From Dipetalonema caudispina (Eukaryota > Nematoda > Chromadorea > Rhabditida > Onchocercidae), in assembly GCA_013365325.1 (NCBI GenBank), contig JABVXV010000006.1, positions 744,001 through 808,000 of the forward strand: a DNA stretch of 64,000 bases, in the 5' to 3' direction. Position numbers and translations under genes: made by a program. Position 1 is the stretch's first letter, and each line of letters opens with the position of its first letter. Below the pieces are notes generated by a model that was not told the DNA's origin, ran no database searches, and saw only the letters and a list, made by a program, of their open reading frames with translations. This document shows positions 26,805 to 39,800 of this stretch, one piece after another.

Positions 26805-29800
26805 TACTACGCTATAGTTCTATAATAACTTCACACAATGATAGTGAGTTAAACGATACATTTACCATTCCGATACACTATAATCAACAAGGTCAAACTG
26901 AATATATAATGCATAAGTCCTATATAACACCACCATAAATGTAAACTGGACAAAGTTACTCTTATCATCTTGGTTCAAGCCTTTTGATCCTACATAAAGG
27001 CACTGCTTTGACTTACTTCAAACTCCCAAGTATATACTTCATTTGATCCCTTATCTCAATGAAATAAAATGCACAAACCGAGTTTTTAATAATGATACAA
27101 AACACTTATTCCCTATAATGAGATCTGAAATCTAACTATTTTAATACAACTAAACAAAGAAACGAGATTATATAATTCAAGTATATAGCAAACACTATTG
27201 GAAAGGTATCCTACAATCGATCCGATTCCTTCGTATGTTCACAAAAAAAAACCTGAGCTATTACTCTGTGACTATTATCCCACGAAATATCCTTCAACCT
27301 TACAAACATTCTCACATTATCTGACAATCATTATGATTTCTGGTTATTCAGTAGAGATTTAGGGTGCGAGATTCGTTCAATTATGGATATTTAGCATTAT
27401 GAATGTATAATTGCGAAACAATAGAAAATGTAGGGAATTCAACAGTAATTATTCGAAAGGTTCAAAAACCAAGTCAGCAAGTGTTTAGCTTAATCTTCGC
27501 TGCATTATGATGATTTTTATTCCTTGTGTTGCTTCCAGATCTTCCATTGAAGTAGTAGTGGAACGGATAACTCCACTATACGAAAAACGATTTTGAATTA
27601 ATGATAAACCAGAAATTATGGCTGATACCATGATCTCAATCAAGGAAAACTAACTGAAAGGTTCAAAAACCGAAAGATTCAAAAATCAAGTCACGAGGAG
27701 CTCGACTTTAGTCATTTGTTGAAAAATGAATTGAAAATTTTCACTGATTTGATATTTCCATCAAGAAAAATTAACTATCCGTTCCTTCCCATCATCGATA
27801 CGCTATGATATAAATGTAGTTATTTGGAGTGATGATTCAGGTAGACAGCACTAATTAATTTAGTGAAGAATGGAGAGGAAAGAGTTATTAGTAATGAAAC
27901 ACATTGAAAAATGTATGGACGAATCAAATAGATTTTCTTGTCGTTCTTGATCTTATCTGAATTTGAAATCTTTTAGGAATTCATACCTCAAGAAGTTCAA
28001 ATGTTGAGGAGCGTCGTGAAAGTTTCTTTTGTTGAATAGTTCGTTGTTTCACGGACAAAAATTGTTGTAAAGGTTTACTTTAATAACAGAGAACTTAATA
28101 ACAGTATATATCATAGTACGATTTCATGGAATTGTGTTAAGTTAGAAGCGATTTGTTAGGCAGTGACCACTTGTCCCGGTCATTCTCCTTTATTCAAATT
28201 AATGTAGACCCATATTCTTCTAAAGTCCCAACCTATATGTACATATGTGGACTGGGAGTGGTCTACACGTGTTACAATCCTATTGGATACAGGGGTGGAC
28301 ATGTAAAAAAGGCCACGGACATGTTAATAAGTGACAATGGACGTCCACATTGTGTTTCTATCGTAAAAATTGTAAACAAAGGTGAGGATAAGCTAAATGC
28401 TACAATTGTAAACAAGGGTGAAAATTTTAAAAACAATTTATAAGATGAATTTGTCCGATGAAAGGTAAATTACTTGAATGCGAATTATTTTAATTTTTCG
28501 TGATATTTATTTGATTTCGCGATAAGGATCGTAAATTAACATAAGTTATCGAGAAACACACCGTGATGATAAGAAACGAAATGAGATGACCTGAATAATG
28601 TGTTGATCAGTCACATCTATCACAGCCTGCCAAAACAGGTCAAGGAAGGTCATGCGGGGTCAATGGTTTACAGATTTATGAATTCCAACAAAATCACTAC
28701 ATCCAGTTATGCTCAGCCAATTTAATGAGATCAAACTGTAATGCCTTTAATCGATACCGATCAATGAAAGGGTTCAATTCTTCTACATGACAATACCTGA
28801 TCATACGTCGGAAAATCAAAGTTTCAAAGTTGAATGGTTTAGATTATGAAGTTTTACATTATTTGCCATACTCAATTAACCTCTTACCAACTCGATAACT
28901 TTCTCGTCAGGAAGATAATTAACAGAATGAAGAAAATGGTCTGCAAGAGTTCGTCGAATTTCGAAACCAACTTATTTTTCATTATCAAAAATGTGATTGA
29001 TCGTAATGATTCCTATTTTGATTAAAATATATGCAAGCTAAAATTCCCACTTGAAACCGCAATTACTCCCGTATCAATGGTAATTTGCTACAAGCAACAC
29101 CGATATATCCACCTCAAACTATAACCTTAAAAGGCACATGCTGTGTGTGCTTCGTAAACAGCAACCACTGTTATACTCACATATGTTTGTTTACATATTG
29201 TCTTTTCCTTCTTATACCTACTACATACTTCTCTTAATAATATCATTACATTTCCATGTTGTCATGACTACATCACTTGATACCGATTGGAGTTCACATA
29301 AACATTCACTGATCGCACTATCAGTCAATCAGTCATGAATATCAGTTTGAATTATCGATACAAGGGCATGTTAATGATGACAACAGCTTGGTAGAAATTA
29401 AATCCATATTTATAGAAAGATGCCTATGTTAACAGCAATGATTTCACTATATGCGATATTATCATCTCGAAAATTCTGGAAGTTATCATCTATAACATAA
29501 ATTTCGTAATTTAAGCATTTGTAAAAAAAAAGAAAAAAAATAAACAAAGGCATTTCAGTGATAGGTTATTTGCAAAAAATGATTTTAAAAAATTGTTTCA
29601 TGTCATTAATATCATTAGCATAATATACTGCATTACTATCATTAAAGTAATATTATTATCATCGATGCAACAAGTGAATACATTTTGAAATTGATACAGA
29701 AAGTAAACTTAAAATTGAACTAATCCTCTATATTTCATTCAGATCACTCACATGATTGAAAATCGATACTCAATGATTGACCTTTCAAATTATTAAATAA

Positions 29801-30532
29801 CAAAAAAAAAATTTCTATCCTTATCGAAGCACAGGTATAGTAATTTTATGAAAAACTGTTCCATACATTCATCAGTGATTTGCTAAAATTTTTTGTTTGA
29901 TAATGAAATAAAATAGCAGAGAATTATTGATAACTTATATGACCGAGAATTACGAGGGAAATGAGAGCCTGAGCAGTTATTATTCAATTGATCATTGGAA
30001 GATAACAACAATGCTAAAACATATTTCTCACTGACCAGATTATGGAAATCACAGACAGAAATCTGTTGCTTACTTTTATAGTAGACTTGAATTAAAAATT
30101 GCTATTCTTTCTTGAGTTCCAATTTATTACATTTTTCAAGTTAAAAATGATCCCAAAAAGATGACACAATAAATGGATTCTATTTCAGAGATAAGTTATT
30201 GTTCAAATGATTACTACTTGCGAATGGTTGCATTGAAATTTTACTTTCTGTTCACTTCACTCACATTTTCGTTTCTGTATGAATTAATTAAAAGCCACTT
30301 ATTCACGGATTCTTTCCATACTTGTTTATTATGCTATTTGTTGCTAATTATTTTAATTAACTATGTTAACAATCAGACACCATTTCACTGTCATAGCGAT
30401 AGATCAATCAGTTGATAAAGGCAATGTAACTGAGAAAATGAATTTGTATTAGTTCAAGTCAATCTTTCAATTACTTGCCAATAACAACATTGCATGTGTT
30501 ATCCGTTTGAATTCAAGCTATTAGTTAATTAA
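26805..30532. promoter_or_regulatory. Divergent intergenic region between TDH and CNNM genes
   Basis: About 3.7 kb upstream of both flanking genes. It contains a triple nuclear-receptor-like half-site cluster at 28637-28662, a 96-codon open frame at 28153-28443, and two related 20-base phrases near 27456 and 27657. An unseen first exon of the CNNM gene encoding a signal peptide may lie in the last kilobase. Confidence 0.5.
28637..28662 (+). promoter_or_regulatory. Triple direct repeat of nuclear-receptor half-sites (DR4-DR4)
   Basis: AGGTCA at 28637-28642, AGGTCA at 28647-28652 and GGGTCA at 28657-28662, each separated by exactly four bases, giving a 10-bp period. AGGTCA direct repeats are the known core of nuclear hormone receptor elements. 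Function and target gene (TDH at 1.8 kb or CNNM at 1.9 kb) are inference. Confidence 0.5.
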
Positions 30533-30550
30533 AATAGAGAATTCCAAGTG

Positions 30551-33500
30551 ATGGGAAAAGTGGTAGGAATAAGACGTGGCTCGGTATACGACGTAGAAAC
30601 AGTAAAAGCAAACGCAAAATTCACGATGACGTTATTTGGAGCAAATTTGTGGCCCAGCAGATATGATTCAATTTGGTTAACCGATGCCGATCATTGTGTG
30701 GTATTGGAATTTAACTTAAATTCTCATAAAATTCAACAACAGAAAGTTTCAATAATCCTTACTGATTTTTACTTAAAACGAACTAATTCAAATATCACAT
30801 TTCTTACAATTTACGCAAATATTAATTACTAATTCATTCAGTAATTAAGGATTCGTTCCGTATGAAAAAAGCTGTTTACTACATGAATGTGATTGATGAA
30901 TTTTCTTACGGCAATATACTGGTAGTAGAATTGAAGGGTGGTATTCCTGAAGATGATCATTTATATTTGTTATGCGTTAAACCATCGTTCTCCAACAAAG
31001 CAGCTGCAGGCAATGTTTGTATAAACTGTCTTTAATTAAATGCATGAAATTTTTCGAGACATGAGGTCAACTTAAATGGAACGATTCATTTTTTTGAAAC
31101 AAGAAATCATCCCTTCTTTTTAAAATTTTCGCATTCCTCTTTCTTGATCAATACCCAACTTATTTTAACCTTTAATTCGTAAAGTTTCTCGAATAATCAA
31201 AAAATATATCCTTTTTTGAACGTTTCAAAAAGGCAAAAAATATTGACTGCTATGGACTTTTCCTTTATTTGAAAGGGACACTGTTGCTATTTTTCACTTG
31301 GCTACTGATAGCATTTATCAATTTCAGGATAAATGATGAACAAACAAGCATAATATCAGAGAAGTCAAAAGAATCAATCACATTTATTTTAGATAAAGCT
31401 ATCAGTTTACTTTCAGATACGAGTAAAAATGTTAGCATCTCGGAATCCTTACTGGATGCCTTTCTCATTGCAAGGAATGATTCTTATCATTCTATTGATG
31501 TTAACAATGAGTGCTCTTTTCTCGGGTCTAAACTTGTCGTTTACATCGGTTGCAATTAGCGAATTAAACATTATTACTCGTATGGGCGATGCATATGTAT
31601 GTTTTTTTGAATTAATTGGAATATCTCATCGAAAAATCAAATTATTACGAGCCATCCTAAAGCATTTTTTGGATAAAATAATTCGTAATCAAGAAAAGAG
31701 CAATATCCTACCAGTTTTCAAGTTTTTAAGTTCAAATTTTCAGAAAAGCCGTTTAGCAAAAAATATCATACCGGTGCGGAAACATCTCAACTGGCTCATT
31801 TGTACGTTTGCAACAGCTAATGCAATCATTAATTGTGGATTATCGTTGTTACTCGAAAACTTCCTTGAATACGTAAGTTAAACATAATAATAATTCTCGT
31901 CAATAATGAAACCATTCATACTATATTTCTTGTTATGCGCTTCTTCTTTCAAAAAATTATCTTGTCAAGAACAAAACTATCCTCAAATAACAAAATTTTC
32001 AAATTGTTTAAATTGAGTTAAGCTATTTGTAAACTTAAATGGAATGTACAAAAAAAATTATTCTCGGAATCTTTATGTATTATATTGCAGATAAGTGATG
32101 GTAGATTACCATTCCTGCCATTAACACTTGTGACATGTATCATTACCGTTATTTTCGGCGAATTATTTCCGCTGGTAGAATATCCTGAAATATTGATAGA
32201 TAGATTACCGCTTCACGATATCATTCACAATGCTACTTGCGTGTTGATATATTATAACGAAATGCACACTGTGTCGAACTATTGGATTATCCTGACGATT
32301 TACTGTACCTCATTGCAATTTTAGGCAATATGTAATCGAAGAGGCTTGCCAATTGCCAGTAAGACACGTTATATTACCTGGTTTGCAATGATTGTTTTAT
32401 CACCTGTTGCCTGGCCAATTTCGAAGATCTTGGATGTAATCCTTGGATCTCAAGGTTATTTACTTTCATTGATTTAACTAGGTCATGTTAAAATTCCTAC
32501 AATAAAGTTAACAAGCTCGGAATTTGCTTTCTATTAATTAGAGAACAAAAACGATCTGAAATCACTAAAATTGAATCTTCAACTCCGAATTTCTACAATT
32601 TGAAAAGAAAACTTCTTTAATTTATAGGATGTGAAGTATATGATAGAAGTAAAATCGAATTTTTAATTCTGGAAGCGGCAAGGACAAGTTCTGCAGTTTT
32701 CTCCGGTATGCATCTCCAGTTATTTCTTTAATCAATGTACCTCTTCTGTTCAGTTATTTTTAATGTTACAGACGTTAAAAAAGCGTTGCAGAGATTCTAA
32801 AAAATGCGATCAATCTGCCAAGAATTCGAGTTGGCAATGTAATGACACAAATTGATGAAGCATTTCTCTTATCAACAACAGATGCCCTTGACAATAAGGT
32901 CATTATTTACCATATTATCAATGTAACTTCGATATTTAACGAAATACATTTTGCTATTAGTGATGCAGTTACCAAAAAGACGTCAAAACATGATAAACGT
33001 TGAAGGTGAATCATAATACCAACCATTTAATCATTTACTCTGCTTCATTCGCTTAAACTGGAATATTTTCACTTCAAAACGAAAATCTACTTTACAAAAA
33101 ATGCCTAGTTTACTTTATAAAGTAATCCAAAAAATTGATTGCTCCAAAATCTAAAATCAAATCTCGTCACAATGAAAAAAAAAAAAAGAACTTCCTCTTT
33201 CATTTCTCACTTCTTAAACAATTAATGCTCATGAAATAAGACTAATTATTTAAAACGAAATTCCACGAACCAATGTTCCAGTACTGTTTAGGGCTTAAAC
33301 TTTTTACTTAACAAATGTGACAGCATTTAATTACTCAAATACTATTCAGAATTATAGCCAGAGCAGATTAAAACAAAAACTCTTTTATAATACAAGATTT
33401 TTGCAGCAGTTTAACAGAAAAAGAACGGTTTCAATAGATCTAGATCCAGTTTTTCACTTTTTGTACCTTCACATCTTCATAATCCGGAATATGGAAACAG

Positions 33501-36015
33501 GGATTTAAGATCCAGTTAATATTTTTCAAAAAATGAAATAAAATTCAAATTGATTTATTAATTATCTAGCTGATTCTTTCGATCGTAGAAAAAGGGTATA
33601 GTCGCATACCAGTTTATGAAGGTTCAAAGAGAAGTAAAGTCATTGCGGTACTAAATGTCAAGGACCTCATCACTACTGATTTTAATAAAAGCATTGCAGT
33701 CATCGATATATTAAAGAAATTAAATTATTTAAAACAGGTTAGTTAAGTCATACCTTAATGGAAAATTGTAACATAAAAACATTTTACATTATCATAATTT
33801 TGGTTGATAAAGAAAGTTAAAGCTTTTAAAATAACTTTTTACTTATTAACGGCACTCATCCGATCAGGATTTTAACGACCCAACACTCTAATTAGTAGAA
33901 ATACTGGTAAATTTTAGAAGAATGAAGTTTCTTCGGCAACTACCGAAGAGTTGTCTTCTGCCAGTTTAGTAATTTGAATTACTTAATAAATACACATGAT
34001 GATTAACTTGACTAGCTTTAAATTTATTTTCGAAAAAGTTATAATTGAAATGATCAGGTCCGTTTTGTATGCGAAGAAATGCAAGTAAAACCTTTACTGA
34101 ACGAAATGGAAGGACAAAATTTTGCATCCGAACCAAAAGGTTGCTTTTTGAGATGTATGACTTTAATGATCACAAAAAAGGCTTGTTTTTTTAAATAAGC
34201 ATTGGACTTCTCATTCTCAATTCATTGGACAATTATTAAAACAGCGGTTTCCGTTATCAATTGACTTCACTATATTTTCCTTTACAATTTACCACCCTTA
34301 AGTATCTTTTCTAGGTTACATATCACACCTAGCAATGGTAGTGAAGTACGATAGTAAAAGTTACAGCCTTGTTGGTCTGATAACGCTCGACGATATCATT
34401 GAAGAAATATTTGGAGAAATGAAAGTGAGTTCCTCATAAGTATCACTGAATTGAACATCTAAAATAAACTGGAAATTATGAGACTTTCAGTTTCTCATTC
34501 AATCGTCCTAATCGCACTCGAACAGTACCACTTCAGATCACACAATACCATAGTAAAACAAAATTATTTTGCATGATGAACTATTCCAATGGACAAATCG
34601 ACGAACTGGATTACATCGGGATCATGCAACTTTCGATTGGTTACGATCGGAACCAAATCCATTATCACCGTTACAAGAAATTCATCTTATTCAAGAAACA
34701 CTGGATAATTACCCTGGTTTTAAAGTACCATAAATCTTTACGAACAGTTTTAGATCTTACTTTCGAAATGTGCAACAAGTTTGAGAAAGTTGATAACAAA
34801 AATAACGATTCTTGGAACATCATTTTATCCAAAAAATCATTATTCAGGAATTATCCTTCAATATCCACACCATGCGTCGACTTTTCAATTTGTGCCAAAT
34901 TCATAGCTCATTTGGTAGGATGAAAAAATTTATCGTTCATAAACAAGGATATCCATCCAGGTAAATATTAATGATACCTGAAATCAATCCTTTATCTTTT
35001 AGAATTTTACAGAACGGACTTCCTTACAATTTCCTTTTTCATAACGAATAGTTGATGCAATCTGCAACACAACCTGATTATAACGTCTGCAACAAATCAG
35101 CTGCACACGCAGCTTACATAAAAAGGCCTGTAATACTTCAATTAAAGATTATGCCTGAAGTCTAACCTCATCCAGGTCAGTAGCAGTAATGCTGACAGGT
35201 GAGGCATTTTACGAAGACACGAAAGGTATTCGTGTGACTGCCACTCCACTTGAATTGGGTGTCGAGCTTATCGAGCAAATCTATTTGCTATGTCTCGATA
35301 AAGGTACATCTGTGGATCTAAACAATTTGTATTTTATGCCGCTGAAAACAGTATATGTGGAACCACCATTCCATTATATTAAGGTCCATTTTAATTACTT
35401 TATGTAATCAGAGAATAACAAGAGAATATAAAACTGAATCGGCGGGAAGACTTGAGAATAAATCGTTTCATGGCCTCACTGTCGTCGGATTCTAAAAATT
35501 CAAACTAATTCCCAAAACTTCCTTCATGACTCTAAAAATAATTCAGATCACAGTTCGAGCAGTATTGGCAGCAATGCAAATAACAGAAGTGGATGAATAT
35601 CGTCGTGAAGTAAGCGAAGCAAGAAATATGAAGGAAACGCAGCTTAGTAATTTGTCACCAGTTGGACAAAAATCAACTCTTATCAAGTATATCAAATTTT
35701 TGAAAAGCAACAACGAAACAATAAGGCCATCACTGAAATTTAGTCTGATCAGTTAACTTTCAAACTTATCGAAGAAAGAAGTTTTGTCAAAAAAATGATG
35801 AAATTTAATTAGTATTATAGTTATTTAAATCAATTCTATCAAATAGATTAACAAAAATGAGAAAATGTTTAAATTCTGACAGGAAAAAGCGGAAAATTGA
35901 TTCAACGCAAAGTATAAGCACACCCAGTAAAGAAGATACTGTAACGTACGAGTCCCATAAATCATCAACCCCTTTGTCCACGACCGGATCATTCACGCCA
36001 GAGACAACTTCATGA
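30551..36015 (+). CDS. cnnm: CNNM-family (ancient conserved domain/cyclin M) metal transporter
   Basis: Membrane protein linked to Mg2+ and other divalent-cation transport. Resolved exons: 30551-30700, 30850-31014, 31417-31596, 31744-31872, 32091-32174, 32325-32454, 32628-32705, about 32772-32898, 33570-33737, 34058-34139, 34315-34424, about 35181-35383, 35547-35686, 35883-36015. Order of parts: extracellular beta domain (TMTLFGANLW), DUF21 membrane region (MSALFSGLNLSFTSVAI, IFGELFPL, AICNRRGLPIA, WPISKILDVILG), CBS pair (GYSRIPVYEG, VLNVKDLI, GYISHLAMVV, LVGLITLDDIIEEIFGE), then a cyclic-nucleotide-binding-like region (VMLTGEAFYED) and a Ser/Thr-rich tail. The exons between 34425 and 35180 are unresolved. 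One junction (32705-32785) needs a frameshift or odd splice sites. The true start may lie upstream because no signal peptide is visible. AATAAA at about 36057. Confidence 0.88.
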
Positions 36016-36773
36016 CCTTCTGTTGACTAATTCTCAATGTTGTACTATAAATGTTTGAATAAAGAAAATTACAAATTAATACAACTGGTATAGTATTACT
36101 GCTGAGAAACGACGAGCAGATGATGTCTTGAGTCTGGGGTCTTTATTGACCTTTCCTAAGTCCTGAACCTAGGCTCAATATCACGGCACCCATATCCTGA
36201 AGAATCTCCATTGAAAAAGAATCTCAATGGGATAGCTAATTTCACAGGGCGGTCCACGAACTTTTCGGTGGGATTTCGGGACAAACCGGGATATGTTCCG
36301 GACAATCTTTTAATTGTTATTGCTAGGGGTAGGAGTTGATTGATTATTGTGATGTAATTGTTAGAGTTGTGTATTGTTATCATCATCTAAGTGAGATCAA
36401 CGCATGGCGAACTGATGCTTAATTGCCGAGAACAATTTTGCTACAGATAAGAATAATTTTGTTATGCGGTATATTCTTTTTCCTCCCGAAATTCTGTTTA
36501 TTATTTTTTTTCAGGAGGTGAGTAATGTAATGCTATGCAGGATTTTCTACGATTCTTTTGGCCAATTACCACTTGGCGTCTGTATGTTTCCATTTCATTT
36601 CTTATATTATACAAAATCTGAATTTTTTAAAAAAAGGAACTTGTTCGTCATTTAATCTTAATCAAAAATGTTTTCAATTTCTTCCTTCTTTTTGAAAAAT
36701 GTATTCTTTGATTTGCTGAAGGTTAGTTTTTGGGATAAGAAACAGCAAATGAAATGCAACATTGTAATTTTTC
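36016..36773. other. Intergenic region between CNNM gene and first solenoid gene
   Basis: Contains the CNNM 3' end and a block at about 36125-36320 that is visibly richer in G and C than its surroundings (see findings). An acceptor-like TTTTTTTTCAG at 36504-36514 followed by an ATG at 36530 is an alternative 5' end for the next gene, but its reading frame does not join the next exon well. Confidence 0.4.
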
Positions 36774-36839
36774 AGACTTCACAGGTCAGTTATCTTTCCG
36801 AAACAGAGCTCCTGCTTAATATTGCTTCAGAAAGAGCAA

Positions 36840-39800
36840 ATGGCATTAACAGTCAAACGATGGTTGTTTGCCGAATCAGTCCAACAAATGGTAAAGAAAA
36901 GCGGTAATACTAAGAAGGACAAATATCTTCTCACACTTTCCCCATCTGAGGTAGTCTTTTGCAACAAGCTTTATTCTGTTTACATTGTTTTGATTTCGAT
37001 TTCGAAAAAGCTCAATGCTTCAAAATTCCTATAACGTCTTACTTTGATCGTTAGTTTGAGCATTTTTAGAAATAAGTGATCACTGATTAATGAATTAGTG
37101 AGCAGTACATCTGAATAGATGTTGCAGCATAAGACAGAGCAGTCAGCGGATTTTCTCATTGCTGGATTGCGAGACATTTATCAAAAGCGACTAACAATTC
37201 AATCAGATATTTTTATTGCCAGCATTTTGCTACCTCTTGAATCAAAAAATGGTTTCTTTCCATTTTCTACGGCTTTCAAATACATGGAGGAATCAATTGA
37301 ATGCAGTTTCATTTGTGTCTCTCTTTATATGTACCTTTTCTTTAGGTAATTTGGTAGAATTTCTGCAACGATCTGGTGATATTCATGTTCCATTTTTATT
37401 GAGTTTATGTGGTTTGCCGATGAGTGATGCTACATGTGGTGCGAAATCCGCAATAGCTGATCGTTTTTGGAAAGCACTTATCCGTGCAAGTAGGTTTCTG
37501 AATTTGCCATTATTTACTTCAGCTAAAGAAAATTTAACTAGGAGCAGTTATTTGGAACAGAATTATATTATTATAAAATTACGTGAAATGCTTCATTCGA
37601 AATTACAAGCTCGAATTTGAAGATATTCCAATAACTCATGCAGCGATGAAAAGTCGTCTAAGGATTTTAATTGAAAACGAGCAAACATTCGATGCTTTTG
37701 AGATGCTGAAGGAAGCTGAAACAACATTCGGTCTTGAGGCGGACGAAGAATTTTTCACCGTTATTCTGCAGGAGCTCTCAGTGACGGGAAGCATTAATAC
37801 CATGAAGTTTGTCTTATTGCTTTATTACGGCCATTAAAATGTACGCTTTATGAAGTAAGTTTAATGACTCAGAATAAATGTATAAAATTTATCCAATCTT
37901 AAATGTGATACTAAAAAAGGCTGATCATGAAAAGTTATATTCAGAATGACTCTTATGATTTTAATAATTTTTCGTTCAGTTCGATGATAAGGGAAATAGA
38001 AAGGCGCAAGTTGCCCGTGAATATAAAAATGAAGGCATCGCAAATATACTGTTATTTTAAGAATGATGATAACAATGCAATGGAGCTAGTTCAAGTGAGC
38101 ATTTCTAAATAGCATATTTCTTAAATCTCAATCTAGCATATTTTATAAATTTACGAATTAATTCCTTTTTTTCTATTTTATCAATTTTCTTTGCTTGCAC
38201 ATTGCTTAACGAAATATCTCATCGACTAATTCAACTGTTTTATTGTTTGCAGAATGCTATTACAGAACACGGAAATGAAATTGAACCACTAATTTTTATG
38301 GTGCGCTGTCAAATTGCTATTGAAAAACGCAATATCCAAAATTTCAAGCTGGTATGTCTGACCACAGATTTCATTAAAACAGTAGCAAATGATTTGGAAT
38401 TTGATCATTTGAATTCCTCAACAAAAAACGAGTGATGCCAAGTAATAGCTGCTTTCTTGTTTTTATCAGTTATTGGATTCACTCTCTTCATCGGAATTAT
38501 CGCTGCAATTACTTACTGATGAAATGGTGATGAAATTTGTGTGGCTATTGGCGCGTAATGGCACCGATTCGATGGGCAAAGATCATGAACAGCTTTGCAC
38601 TGAAGTCAGTTTTTAACTCTTTTTGAGAAATATGTATTCTCAATTTTAGATGTAATCATTTACTTTAGATACTTCGGAAAGTGAGAAAGGAACATGGTTT
38701 TTTCAAATTGATGATTCGAGAAGCAAATCGACATGCGGTCCATGGAATGTTCTATTCAGCCCTTTCATACTTTCACAGTGATTTGCATGTATCTGACAAA
38801 TCCATTTTTAGAGGTGAAAGTGGTGCGTTTTTCTATTAAATTCATCAAGTTGATGGTAATTCCGCTCCTCCAATATATTATGATTATGAAATTTACCATC
38901 TAAAATACGTATTCCCGAGTTCTTTGTAATTTCGTGCTTCAGATCTTGGACGTCATATGGTCTGGGTTGGTTGTTTCTCAAAAGCTCTAATAAGTGCTGA
39001 ATTATCTTTGGAAGAATTGAAAACTTTATTTATGCATATCAATAGAAATACTCATCATGCGTAAGATTTTCGAATTTTTTTGCTGAAAAATGTCTGTCTA
39101 AATTTATAATGGCATCACCTTTATTTTCAAATTTTTTAGACATTTTTTGCTGGAACATATTTTATACTGTGTTTTGACGGATAAATTTTTGTCTCTTCAA
39201 AAATCTTTGCTGCTAACTTTGGTGCTTTTGGAAATTTTGGACCCGAACTGCACTAAGATTCACGTTGCTCTACCCTTACTTGTACGGTATGTTATTTTTC
39301 TTCTTGTCTCATTTATTTTGTATTCATTATTTCGTTTACGGATTTTATTAATTTCTTGAAGCTTTGCCTTCATACTAAGCTATATTTCAGTGCATCTGGA
39401 GTTGAACAACGCCTGGAAATATTGGCTCGTTTTGTATCAGCTGGTTACAATGATTTGAGTCACTTGAATTATGGTGTTATACGAAAGCTGGTGTTGAAAC
39501 CTTTACTTGGTTTAGCTTACGCTTTTTATTTAATATTACTGAGGAGATTTACGAATAGGTTTATCCTTTGATCAAATCTCCTATTTATTCATTACTTTGC
39601 GAAGTATATTGCTTTGCAACATAATTATCAATATATATAGTAAACTCTTCCAGGAGGAGATGGCACAGAAAAGAACAAATGGAACACTGAACAGCTTGCT
39701 CATGTTGTGAATATCATCAAAAAGCATAAAATACCGGAAGAGAGTGCTTACAAGCTCTTAAAATCTGTCGTGATAGGAATTAGCAGTCTGGAAAAGTGAG

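Noticed and set aside
31269..31559. 96-codon frame overlapping the CNNM TM1 exon
   Set aside because: Wrong frame: the CNNM membrane segment is read one frame over from an acceptor at 31415-31416. The first part of this frame is intronic.
34573..34923. 116-codon frame inside the CNNM C-terminal region
   Set aside because: An overlapping frame reads CNNM-like sequence (FDWLRSEPNPLSPLQEIHLI), so this frame is at most partly coding. The exon structure here could not be settled.
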